DNA of 64,000 bases. Source: Candidatus Accumulibacter sp. 66-26. GTDB lineage: Bacteria; Pseudomonadota; Gammaproteobacteria; Burkholderiales; Rhodocyclaceae. The DNA is taken from assembly GCA_001897745.1 (NCBI GenBank), contig MKUH01000023.1, forward strand, positions 1 through 64,000, given 5' to 3'. This document shows, one piece after another, positions 51,978-59,644 of the stretch. Every line of letters starts with the position of its first letter. Positions within the stretch are counted from its first letter, which is position 1. A program made the position numbers and the translations under genes. The notes beneath the pieces are model-generated. The model was not told the origin of the DNA. It saw nothing but the letters and a program-made list of their open reading frames with translations, and ran no database searches.

Positions 51978-53660
51978 TCAGCCTCCGATCATGTCTTTGT
52001 TTGCCGCGCCGGGCGCGACCATGGGCAGCACCTGCTGCTGGCGGTCGATGCTGGCGTGGATCAGCACCGGCCCGCGCATCGACAGCGCCTCGGCGAGGGC
52101 GGCGCGCGGGTCGCTTTCCTTGTCGAGATCGACGGTCGCCAGGCCGAAACCCTCGGCGACCTTGATGAAATCGGGCTGCCCCTTGAATTTCGAGGCGTAG
52201 ATGCGCTCGCCGTAGAACATCGTCTGCTGCTGGTAGACGAGGCCGAGCGTGGCGTTGTTCATGAGCACGATCTTGACGTTGGCGCCCTCCTCGGCGGCCG
52301 TCGCGAACTCCTGGATGTTCATCAGGATGCTGCCGTCGCCGGTGAAGCAGACGACCGTGCGCTCCGGCTCGGCGAGCGCGGCGCCGATCGCCGCCGGCAG
52401 GCCGAAGCCCATCGTGCCGAGGCCGCCCGAGGTCAGCCACTGGCGCGGCCGGCGCAGCGGATAGGCCTGCGCCACCCACATCTGGTGCTGGCCGACGTCG
52501 GTGGCAATCGCCGCCTCGTCGTCGAGGCAGTCGGCGACGGCACGGATCAGGCCGTAGTGCGTGCGCGCGTCGTCGATACCCGGCGTGCGCAGCGGATGCG
52601 CGGCCTTCAGGCCATTCACATGGGTCAGCCAGCGCTTGCGCAGATGCGACTCGACTTCCGGCGAGAGCATCTTGAGCACGGCCGCGACGTCGCCGGCGAT
52701 GCCGACGTGCGCGGCCTTGATCTTGTCGAGTTCGGAAGGGTCGATGTCGATGTGGATGATCTTCGCCTGCGGGCAGAAGGCGGCGACCTTGCCGGTGGCG
52801 CGGTCGTCGAAGCGCGCGCCGACGGCGATCAGCAGGTCGCACTCGTCGAGCGCGAGGTTGGTGCAGCGCGCGCCGTGCATGCCGAGCATGCCGAGCGAGA
52901 GCGCGTGATCGACCGGCATCGCGCCAAGCGCCATCAGCGTCATCACGGTCGGCAGGCCGGCCTTCTCGGCGAGTGCGACGGCCAGCCCGGAGGCGCCCGA
53001 ATGCACGACGCCGCCGCCCAGGTAGAGGATGGGGCGCTCGGCCTCGTTGATCATCGCCGCCGCACGCGCGATCAGCTCCGGCGCCGGCGCCGGGATCGGG
53101 TCAGCGACACCGATGGCCGGCCATTCGGCGACCTCGATCGCCTGATTCTGCACATCCTTCGGAATATCGACCAGAACCGGGCCCGGGCGGCCGGAAGCGG
53201 CGAGGCGGAAGGCGCGCGGGATCACTTCGAGCAGTTCCTCGGCCGAATTGACGAGAAAGTTGTGCTTGGTGATCGGGATCGTCAGGCCGTAGGTATCGAC
53301 TTCCTGGAAGGCGTCGGTGCCGATCATCGCGCGCGCCACCTGGCCGGTGATCGCGACGAGCGGAATCGAGTCGAGCTTGGCGTCGGCGATCGCGGTCAGC
53401 AGGTTGGTCGCACCGGGGCCTGACGAAGCCATGCACACCGCCGGGATGCCGGTCGCGCGCGCCATGCCCTGGGCGATGAAGCCGGCGCCCTGCTCGTGAC
53501 GCGCCAGCACGTGATGGATCAGCGTCGACTGCGACATGGCGTCGTAGATCGGCAGGATGGCGCCGCCCGGAATGCCGGACAGCGTGCGCACGCCCTGTCT
53601 TTCGAGCAGGCGCACGACGATCTGGGCACCGGTGAGTGTTTCGGTTGTTTGCTTTTCCAC
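51978..53660 (-). CDS. ilvB: Acetohydroxyacid synthase large subunit IlvB (AHAS I type)
   Basis: IlvB forms acetolactate or acetohydroxybutyrate from pyruvate with thiamine diphosphate, the first shared step for valine, leucine and isoleucine. The 560-residue protein has the ThDP Glu in RHEQGAGFIAQGMAR (Glu56), GPGATNLLTAIADAKLDSIP, TDAFQEVDTYG, and the ThDP motif GDGSILMNIQ ending in NN. The C-terminal end PMVAPGAANKDMIGG and other blocks fit E. coli IlvB (AHAS I) more than IlvI. It is preceded by a valine-rich leader peptide and terminator, so attenuation is likely. Confidence 0.95.
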   Translation of the reverse strand: MEKQTTETLTGAQIVVRLLERQGVRTLSGIPGGAILPIYDAMSQSTLIHHVLARHEQGAGFIAQGMARATGIPAVCMASSGPGATNLLTAIADAKLDSIPLVAITGQVARAMIGTDAFQEVDTYGLTIPITKHNFLVNSAEELLEVIPRAFRLAASGRPGPVLVDIPKDVQNQAIEVAEWPAIGVADPIPAPAPELIARAAAMINEAERPILYLGGGVVHSGASGLAVALAEKAGLPTVMTLMALGAMPVDHALSLGMLGMHGARCTNLALDECDLLIAVGARFDDRATGKVAAFCPQAKIIHIDIDPSELDKIKAAHVGIAGDVAAVLKMLSPEVESHLRKRWLTHVNGLKAAHPLRTPGIDDARTHYGLIRAVADCLDDEAAIATDVGQHQMWVAQAYPLRRPRQWLTSGGLGTMGFGLPAAIGAALAEPERTVVCFTGDGSILMNIQEFATAAEEGANVKIVLMNNATLGLVYQQQTMFYGERIYASKFKGQPDFIKVAEGFGLATVDLDKESDPRAALAEALSMRGPVLIHASIDRQQQVLPMVAPGAANKDMIGG

Positions 53661-53707
53661 GAGGCTCTCCTTTCGGTTTCGGCACGTTTTCGACCGGCGG
53701 AGGCCCT

Positions 53708-53748
53708 GAAAAGAGAAACCCCCGCTCGGCTTGCACCGGCGGGGGTTT
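53708..53748 (-). terminator. ilvB attenuator terminator
   Basis: On the minus strand AAACCCCCGC (rc of 53739-53748) pairs with GCGGGGGTTT (rc of 53716-53725); the loop extends the stem as CCG/CGG with a bulge. TCTCTTTTC follows. It lies 30 nt after the stop of the leader peptide and 48 nt before the ilvB ATG, exactly where an attenuator belongs. Confidence 0.85.
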
Positions 53749-53777
53749 CAGAATCTGCTGTCGTCTGCTGTCCTGCG

Positions 53778-53933
53778 CTACGACTTGTCTTCCGGCCCTC
53801 GGCGGTGCGCGCGTACTACGCTCGCTACGCTGACTACACGTACTACCGATACATTGGCCGCAATGACGAAAGCCGCGGCTTGAGCAGCAGCGGTGGCGAA
53901 AATCGCGCGGTCGTCGTTACGTTCGAAATGCAT
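53778..53933 (-). CDS. ivbL: ilvB operon leader peptide (valine-rich, attenuation)
   Basis: A 51-residue ORF (ATG 53931-53933, stop TAG 53778-53780) lies between the ilvB promoter and the terminator. Residues 23-40 contain nine Val, including VSVVRVVSVASVV, with seven of the nine coded by GTA, a rare Val codon in this GC-rich genome. E. coli IvbL has a similar VVVVRVVVVV run, which stalls ribosomes when valyl-tRNA is low and so permits ilvBN transcription. The same mechanism is inferred here. The start lacks a clear ribosome site, which is the weak point; the codon bias and position are strong support. Confidence 0.75.
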   Translation of the reverse strand: MHFERNDDRAIFATAAAQAAAFVIAANVSVVRVVSVASVVRAHRRGPEDKS

Positions 53934-53968
53934 GGTCGCGTGGGCGAAAATCAGGAAGTAGAGCGGCC

Positions 53969-53997
53969 ATTAAAAACGAGCGCCGGTAAAAATGCAA
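53969..53997 (-). promoter_or_regulatory. ilvB operon promoter
   Basis: On the minus strand TTGCAT (53992-53997) and TTTAAT (53969-53974) are 17 bp apart. The transcript would begin near 53962, 29 nt before the leader-peptide ATG and about 300 nt before ilvB. The divergent terC gene starts at 54062; a TATACT at 54030-54035 could be its -10. Confidence 0.6.
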
Positions 53998-54061
53998 GCG
54001 TTGTTTTCGGGCGCCGGTATACTCGCCGCTCCCCCTTTTCCGAAGCGCCGCCAGAACGATC

Positions 54062-54823
54062 ATGGAACTCGTCAGCCTGCTCGCCGACCCGCAGATGTGG
54101 ATCGCCTTTCTCACCCTGACCGCGCTCGAACTCGTGCTCGGCATCGACAACGTCATCTTCATCTCGATCCTCGTCGACCGCCTGCCGCCGGAATCGCGCG
54201 AGAAGGCACGCAAGCTCGGCCTCTTCCTCGCCATGTTCATGCGCGTCGGCCTGCTCCTCGTCCTGTCGTGGATCGTCGGCCTGACGGCGCCGCTCTTCGC
54301 GGTGCTCGGGCAGGACATCTCGGGGCGCGATCTGATCCTGATCTGCGGCGGCCTGTTCCTGATCTGGAAGAGCACGCACGAGATCCACCAATTGCTCGAA
54401 GGCGAGGAAGGCGAAGCGTCGAGCGCCGTGCAGGCGACCTTCTCGGCGATCATCCTGCAGATCATCGTGATCGACATCGTCTTCTCGCTCGACTCGATCA
54501 TCACCGCCGTCGGCATGGTCGATCAGGTCGCCGTGATGATCGCCGCCGTCATCGCCTCGGTCGGCCTGATGATGCTCTTCGCCGCGAGCATCGGCCGCTT
54601 CGTTTCCGACCATCCGACGATCAAGATGCTCGCCCTCTCCTTCCTGATGGTGGTCGGCGTCGCACTGGTCGCCGAGGGCTTCGACCACGCGGTGCCGAAG
54701 GGCTACATCTACTTCGCGATGGCCTTCTCGGTGCTCGTCGAGGTGCTCAACATCCGCATGCGCAAGAAGCGCGTGGCGCCGGTGCAGCTGCGCGAGGCCT
54801 ACAGCCGCAAGACGTCGGAATAA
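54062..54823 (+). CDS. TerC-family membrane protein (short paralogue)
   Basis: This 253-residue membrane protein is a second TerC-family member, about 65 residues shorter than the Alx-type one at 24524. It has about seven hydrophobic segments. The acidic intramembrane motifs ALELVLGIDNVIFISILV and DIVFSLDSIITAVGMVDQ are conserved. It has no C-terminal CBS or CorC domains. No riboswitch precedes it, so regulation differs from alx. Metal-ion transport or export is suggested by the family, but the ion is not known. Confidence 0.9.
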   Translation: MELVSLLADPQMWIAFLTLTALELVLGIDNVIFISILVDRLPPESREKARKLGLFLAMFMRVGLLLVLSWIVGLTAPLFAVLGQDISGRDLILICGGLFLIWKSTHEIHQLLEGEEGEASSAVQATFSAIILQIIVIDIVFSLDSIITAVGMVDQVAVMIAAVIASVGLMMLFAASIGRFVSDHPTIKMLALSFLMVVGVALVAEGFDHAVPKGYIYFAMAFSVLVEVLNIRMRKKRVAPVQLREAYSRKTSE

Positions 54824-54935
54824 CGCGCGCGGCGCGGCCTACGGCAACGTTCACTAAACGCCGCGCCCGCCGTAAACTGGCGCCCCTTTTCCGCAGCGCC
54901 GCCGGTCGTCCGCGGCCTTGCCCGATCGCGAGCGC

Positions 54936-56144
54936 ATGACAACTCCCTCTCCCCACCCCGACGCGCCGCGCCTCGAAGCCGGCGCGCCCGGCTTCGCGCG
55001 TACCGTCGCACTGCTCTTCTTCGGCGGCTTCTCCTGCTTCGCCACGCTCTACGCCACGCAGCCGCTGCTGCCGCAGCTGGCCGCCGAATTCGGCGTGACG
55101 CCGGCGCTGGCCAGTACCGCGGTCTCGGCCGGCACGGCGGCGCTGGCGCTGATGCTGATCCCGAGCGCCGTGCTTTCCGACCGCATCGGGCGCAAGACGC
55201 TGATGAGCGCCTCGCTGGCGCTCGCCACGCTGTTCGCCCTGCTCTCGGCGCTGGCGCCCAACCACACGCTGCTCGTCGCCTGCCGCATGCTGGTCGGCCT
55301 CAGCCTCGCCGGCCTGCCGGCGGTGGCCATGACCTATCTGCGCGAGGAAATCGGCAGCCGCTCGCACAGCCTGGCGATGGGCATCTACATCGGCGGCAAC
55401 GCGCTCGGCGGCATGGCCGGACGCGTATTCACCGCCGTCCTCGCCGGACACTTTTCCTGGCGCGTCGCGCTCGCCGCCGGTGCCGTGCAGACGGCGCTCG
55501 TCGCCTTCTGCTTCTGGCGCTTCCTGCCCGACCCGCGCCACAGCGTGCAGGCGCGCCATTCGCTGCGAACCACGCTGCGCGCCGCCGCCGGCCACCTCGC
55601 CGACCCCGCGCTGCGCCGCCTGTTCGCGGTCAGCTTCCTGATCATGGGCGCCTTCATCAGCCTCTACAACTACCTGAGCTTCCACCTGCTGAACCCGCTC
55701 TTCCGCCTCTCGGCCGGCGAGATCGGCATGGTCTTCGCGCTTTATCTGGTCGGCAGCGTCGCCTCGCCGGCGAGCGCCGCGCTGTCGGCGCGCCTCGGCC
55801 GCCACCGCCTGCTCTGGCTGATGATCGCGGTGATGCTGCTCGGGCTGGCGGCGACGCTGCCGATGAATCTGGCCGCCGTCGTCGGCGGTGTCGCGGTATT
55901 CACCTTCGGCTTCTTCAGCGCGCACGCGACCGCCGCCGCCTGGGTCGGCCGCCAGGCGACGCAGCACCACTCGCTCGCCTCGGCGCTCTACCTCTCGGCC
56001 TACTATCTCGGCGCCAGCCTGATCGGCACGCTCTCCGGCGTGCTCTGGCCGGCCTTCGCCTGGCACGGCGTCGCCGCGGTGATCGGCGCCGCCCTGCTCG
56101 CCGCGCTTATCGCGGCGCTCGGCCTGCCGCGCCGCGCCCCCTGA
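54936..56144 (+). CDS. MFS transporter (YnfM-like exporter)
   Basis: This 402-residue major facilitator has 12 membrane helices. The ATG at 54936 is preferred over an upstream TTG (54918). Features of the drug:H+ antiporter group are FGGFSCFATLYATQPLLPQL in TM1, SDRIGRKTLMSASL in loop 2-3, and LVGLSLAGLPAVAMTYL in TM4, closest to the YnfM/arabinose-efflux-like type. The substrate is unknown. Its 3' end overlaps pbpC by 38 nt on the opposite strand. Confidence 0.88.
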   Translation: MTTPSPHPDAPRLEAGAPGFARTVALLFFGGFSCFATLYATQPLLPQLAAEFGVTPALASTAVSAGTAALALMLIPSAVLSDRIGRKTLMSASLALATLFALLSALAPNHTLLVACRMLVGLSLAGLPAVAMTYLREEIGSRSHSLAMGIYIGGNALGGMAGRVFTAVLAGHFSWRVALAAGAVQTALVAFCFWRFLPDPRHSVQARHSLRTTLRAAAGHLADPALRRLFAVSFLIMGAFISLYNYLSFHLLNPLFRLSAGEIGMVFALYLVGSVASPASAALSARLGRHRLLWLMIAVMLLGLAATLPMNLAAVVGGVAVFTFGFFSAHATAAAWVGRQATQHHSLASALYLSAYYLGASLIGTLSGVLWPAFAWHGVAAVIGAALLAALIAALGLPRRAP

Positions 56145-58473
56145 GCGCGCGCACCTCGAAACTCACCGCCTCGATCTCGCGCCCGTCGGCGCCGTGCAGC
56201 GCCAGGCGGTGGCTGCCCGGGCGCGGGCGCCACAGGACTTCGCGCGCGGCGCCGCCGAGCGGCGCGCCGTCGAGACGCCATTGCCAGCCGGCGCCCGGCG
56301 GCCCCGAAAGCTGCAGGGCGATGCGCTGGCGCGCCGGCGGAATGTCCGGGTCGAGCGCGACGACGGTGCCCTGCCCCGGATAGGCGATGCGCGCCAGCGC
56401 CTGCGCCTCGGCCAGTTGCACGACGCGCATGCCGGTGCCGGCGAGAAACCATTCTTCGCGCGGCGGCTCGCGCACCTTGTCGGCCGGCGCGAAACGCACG
56501 GCCAGCCGCTGCACGCCGGGCGGCGCCGGCGGCGGCTCGCTGCGCACGACGCCGCGCCGGCCTGCCCCGGCACTGTCGTCCCCGCGCTGCAGCCAGTCCA
56601 TCACCTCGCGCCAGACCGGCGCCGCGCCGGAGACGCCGGAGACGTCCCGCATCGCTTCGCCGGCCGCGTTGCCGACCCACACGGCGACCGTGTAGCGGCG
56701 CGAGAAGCCGATGCACCAGTTGTCGCGCATGTCCTTGCTGGTGCCGGTCTTCACCGCGCTCCAGTAGGGCGTGGCGAGCCACGATTCGAGACCGAAAGTG
56801 CCGGCGCGCGCCGCGCGGTCGGCGAGGATGTCGGCGGCGACGAAGACCGGCGCCGCCGGCGCCGCACGCCGCGCCCGCCCGCTGAAAACGCCGGCGCAGC
56901 CGGCCGCGCTGCACGGTACCCGCGGTGCGGCGCCCGGTGCTTCGTCCGACACGCCGGTCGGTAATTTGCCCGCCGATCCGGCCGCCGCCCCCCCCGCACC
57001 GCCCACGACCGCACGCAGCGGCGACCACAACCCGCCGTTGGCCAGCGTGCGGTAGGCGTTGGCCAGCATGAGCAGGGAAACGTCGGCCGAGCCGAGCGCG
57101 AGGCTGTAGCCGTAATGCTCGCCGGGCTCGCGAAGGCTCAGGAAGCCGAAGGCGTGCAGGCGGTCGCGGAAGGCGTCCGGCCCGACGCGCACCAGCGTGC
57201 GCACCGCCGGTACGTTGAGCGAGCCGGCGAGCGCCATGCGCGCGCTGACCCAGCCGCGATACTGCGGCGCGTAGTTCTGCGGCACGTAGAGGCCGTCGCC
57301 GGTGGTCAGCGCGAGCGGCGAATCGTCGATCAGCGAGGCGGCGGTGAGGTCGCGTCGCTCGAAGGCCTGCGCGTAAAGAAAAGGCTTCAGCGTCGAGCCG
57401 GCCTGACGCAGCGCGCTCGCGCCGTCGACCTCGGGCGCATCCGACAGGGCGCCGCTCGATCCGACCCAGGCGAGCACTTCGCCGCTCGCGTTGTCGAGCA
57501 CCAGCAGCGCGCCGTCCTCGGCGTTCTGCCGCGCGATTTCGCGCAGGTGGCGCTGCAGCGCGGCCGTCGAAAAGCGCTGCAGGTCGGCGTCCAGCGTGCT
57601 GCGCAGGCGCTCGCCGGGCTGTGCCAGCAGCTTGCGCGCGAGATGCGGCGCCAGGCCCGGCGACTGCTCGGCGCCGAGCCAACCGCCACCAGCCTCGGCG
57701 CGCAGGCCGCCGGACAGCGCCAGGCGGGCGAGTCCGTCCAGCCCGGCGCAGTCGGCCGCCGCATCCTGTTCCCGTTCCCGCTGCATGCGCGCCGTCGCCT
57801 GCAGCACCCCGCAGGCGCGCGCGGCCACGCTCTGCGGGCTGGCGCCCGGCGCGCGCAGGAGCGCCGCCGCGAGCGCCGCTTCACGCTCGTCGAGTCCGTC
57901 CGGCCACTTCCCGAACAGGCCGCGGCTCATCGCCGCGACACCGACCAGTTCGCCGCGGAAACCGGCGAGGTTGAGGTAGGCCTCGAGAATCTCGTCCTTT
58001 TTCCAGCGCCGCTCCAGCCACAGCGCGCCGGCCGCCTGCGAGAGCTTCTGCGCGACGTTGCGCCGGCCGCGGCGCGCCGCCTGCTCGTCGCCGTACTCGT
58101 CGAGCAGGCCGACGAGCTGCATCGACAGGGTGCTGGCGCCGCGCGTGCGCGTATTCCACAGATTGCGCCAGGCGCTCGCCGCCGCCGCGCCCCAGTCGAC
58201 GCCCGCGTGCTCGTAGAAGCGCCGGTCCTCGGAGGCGAGCAGCGCACGCAGCAGCGCCGGCGAAACGTCCTCGATGCGCGTCCATGGCAGGCGCCGCACC
58301 CGCAGGTCGAGGCGCAGCGCGTGCACGGGGCGGCCGTCGCGCGCGAGCAGCCAGGCGTCGGATTCGCGCCAGCTGGAACGCACTTCGCTGAAGGCCGGCA
58401 GGGCGCCCGCCGCGCCGGCGCACAGCGCGAGACAGACGGCGAGCAGCGGACGGCGCAGGGAGCGGAAAGACAT
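56107..58473 (-). CDS. pbpC: Penicillin-binding protein 1C PbpC
   Basis: PbpC is a bifunctional class A penicillin-binding protein: glycosyltransferase plus transpeptidase at the outer face of the inner membrane. After a membrane anchor (about 8-25), the glycosyltransferase has the catalytic Glu82 in SEDRRFYEHAGVD and STLSMQLVGLL. The transpeptidase has Ser360 in STLK (360-363), SLN (418-420) and KTGTSKDMRDN (575-585). A C-terminal BiPBP_C-like domain follows (about 690-788). A 53-residue Gly/Ala/Pro-rich insert (488-540) with two Cys interrupts the transpeptidase domain. In E. coli pbpC follows yfhM; here two plus-strand genes lie between it and the alpha-2-macroglobulin gene. Confidence 0.94.
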   Translation of the reverse strand: MSFRSLRRPLLAVCLALCAGAAGALPAFSEVRSSWRESDAWLLARDGRPVHALRLDLRVRRLPWTRIEDVSPALLRALLASEDRRFYEHAGVDWGAAAASAWRNLWNTRTRGASTLSMQLVGLLDEYGDEQAARRGRRNVAQKLSQAAGALWLERRWKKDEILEAYLNLAGFRGELVGVAAMSRGLFGKWPDGLDEREAALAAALLRAPGASPQSVAARACGVLQATARMQREREQDAAADCAGLDGLARLALSGGLRAEAGGGWLGAEQSPGLAPHLARKLLAQPGERLRSTLDADLQRFSTAALQRHLREIARQNAEDGALLVLDNASGEVLAWVGSSGALSDAPEVDGASALRQAGSTLKPFLYAQAFERRDLTAASLIDDSPLALTTGDGLYVPQNYAPQYRGWVSARMALAGSLNVPAVRTLVRVGPDAFRDRLHAFGFLSLREPGEHYGYSLALGSADVSLLMLANAYRTLANGGLWSPLRAVVGGAGGAAAGSAGKLPTGVSDEAPGAAPRVPCSAAGCAGVFSGRARRAAPAAPVFVAADILADRAARAGTFGLESWLATPYWSAVKTGTSKDMRDNWCIGFSRRYTVAVWVGNAAGEAMRDVSGVSGAAPVWREVMDWLQRGDDSAGAGRRGVVRSEPPPAPPGVQRLAVRFAPADKVREPPREEWFLAGTGMRVVQLAEAQALARIAYPGQGTVVALDPDIPPARQRIALQLSGPPGAGWQWRLDGAPLGGAAREVLWRPRPGSHRLALHGADGREIEAVSFEVRALRGRGAAGRAPR

Positions 58474-58600
58474 GCCGGCGATTATGGTGGGCCGCCCGGG
58501 CCGCCGGCAAGCCGCCGGATATGAGATGGCTCAAAGTCCGCCGGACGGCGGCGCAAGTACAATGCGCAGCGACTCGACAAAATCACGGGAGATGCCGCAC

Positions 58601-59095
58601 ATGAAGACACGCACGCCGCTGTTCGCCGCCCTGGCCCTGCTCGCCGGCCTGAGCGCCGCCTTCGCCCCCGCCGCGCAGGCGGAAACGCTCGCCTGTCCCG
58701 ACCTCGCCACCGCCGTCCAGGTCGGCAACTGCCCGACCGAGGACGAACTGCTGTTCACCTACGACGGTTTTTGCAGCGACAACGCGCGCATCTACCGCAA
58801 GGATGCCAGCGTGTGCACCGACTTCCTGCTCTACCGCAAGATGAAGAACGTCGTGCTCTGGGAATCGGCCGACGGCGCCTTCCAGACCTATCTGTCCTGC
58901 GACCTGCCGACCGCCGCGATCACCGCAGCGAAGCCGCGCGGCATCGCCGTCGCGCGCGAGGGCAGCATGACCCGCCTCGTGTGCACCTACGGCGACGGCA
59001 TCGCCTTCACGCACCGCACCAAGGCCACCTGCCGGACGCAGGGCGACGGCGACTGCGGCGCCGATCCGGCGGCCTGCAAAGCGAGCTGCGACTGA
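58601..59095 (+). CDS. Secreted Cys-rich hypothetical protein
   Basis: This 164-residue protein has a signal peptide (about 1-27, ending AAQA/ET). The mature part has ten Cys (for example LACPDL, GNCPTEDEL, GFCSDN, SVCTDF, LSCDL, RLVCTYG, ATCRT, DCGADPAACKASCD), an even number that suggests five disulfide bonds in the periplasm. The ATG at 58601 is chosen because GGGAG lies 9 nt upstream; an ATG three codons earlier abuts that site. I do not recognise a family. It separates pbpC and gdx, and is transcribed opposite to both pbpC and the alpha-2-macroglobulin gene. Confidence 0.75.
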   Translation: MKTRTPLFAALALLAGLSAAFAPAAQAETLACPDLATAVQVGNCPTEDELLFTYDGFCSDNARIYRKDASVCTDFLLYRKMKNVVLWESADGAFQTYLSCDLPTAAITAAKPRGIAVAREGSMTRLVCTYGDGIAFTHRTKATCRTQGDGDCGADPAACKASCD

Positions 59096-59215
59096 CGCAC
59101 GCGACGCGCCGGCGTCTGAACCTGCAAACCCGTCGGTAGCCGGAACCAATCGGCCGCCGGCCGGTCTTTCAGGCTCATCCGTTCGGGACGGCGCTTCCGC
59201 GACGGCCTTCCGGAA

Positions 59216-59259
59216 GTGGGGACGACCCCACCGCTCCATGACGCATCGGGGACGGCCCC
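59216..59259 (+). promoter_or_regulatory. Guanidine-II (mini-ykkC) riboswitch
   Basis: Two small hairpins with the diagnostic ACGR loops lie just before gdx: GTGGGG-ACGA-CCCCAC (59216-59231) and GGGG-ACGG-CCCC (59248-59259), with a 16-nt linker. This is the full architecture of the guanidine-II riboswitch, which turns on guanidinium exporters when guanidine is present. The gdx ribosome site (AAAGGA) begins 10 nt after the second hairpin, so control of translation by exposing or hiding that site is likely. Confidence 0.9.
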
Positions 59260-59280
59260 ACTTCGACGAAAGGAACAACC

Positions 59281-59601
59281 ATGTCCTGGCTCATTCTCCT
59301 GCTGGCCGGAATCCTCGAAATCGTCTGGGCGATCGGACTCAAATACACGGAGGGCTTCACCCGCCTGTGGCCGAGCCTCGGCACCGGCGCCGCGATGCTT
59401 CTCAGCGTCGGCCTGCTCGGCCTGGCCATGAAGACGCTGCCGGTCGGCACCGCCTACGCCGTCTGGGTCGGCATCGGCGCCGTCGGCACCGTGATCCTCG
59501 GCATCGTGCTCTTCGACGAACCGGCCAGCGCCGGCCGCCTGCTCAGCATGGCGCTGATCGTCGCCGGCATCATCGGCCTCAAGCTGGCCTCGCCGGTCTG
59601 A
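59281..59601 (+). CDS. gdx: Guanidinium exporter Gdx (SugE, small multidrug resistance family)
   Basis: Gdx is a four-helix small multidrug resistance (SMR) protein that exports guanidinium in exchange for protons as an antiparallel dimer. The 106-residue protein has the essential Glu13 in TM1 ([18 protein letters not shown]), where [10 protein letters not shown] separates the Gdx/SugE branch from EmrE-like drug exporters. [18 protein letters not shown] is TM3. The guanidine-II riboswitch 22 nt upstream fixes the physiological substrate as guanidinium. Confidence 0.95.
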   Translation: MSWLILLLAGILEIVWAIGLKYTEGFTRLWPSLGTGAAMLLSVGLLGLAMKTLPVGTAYAVWVGIGAVGTVILGIVLFDEPASAGRLLSMALIVAGIIGLKLASPV

Positions 59602-59606
59602 GGCCC

Positions 59607-59631
59607 GGGGCGGGCGCGCGGCGCCCGCCCC
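59607..59631. terminator. Hairpin between convergent gdx and alpha-2-macroglobulin genes
   Basis: GGGGCGGGCGC and GCGCCCGCCCC form a perfect 11-bp stem with a 3-nt loop, placed between the two convergent stop codons. No T-run follows on either strand. Confidence 0.5.
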
Positions 59632-59644
59632 GACATCACCGACC

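Noticed and set aside
48999-53423. A 1474-codon open frame on the plus strand over aroC, DUF465 and ilvBN
   Set aside because: It lies opposite well-identified genes and is rich in His, Arg, Asp and Gln, the usual pattern of an antisense frame in GC-rich DNA; no family motif or ribosome site.
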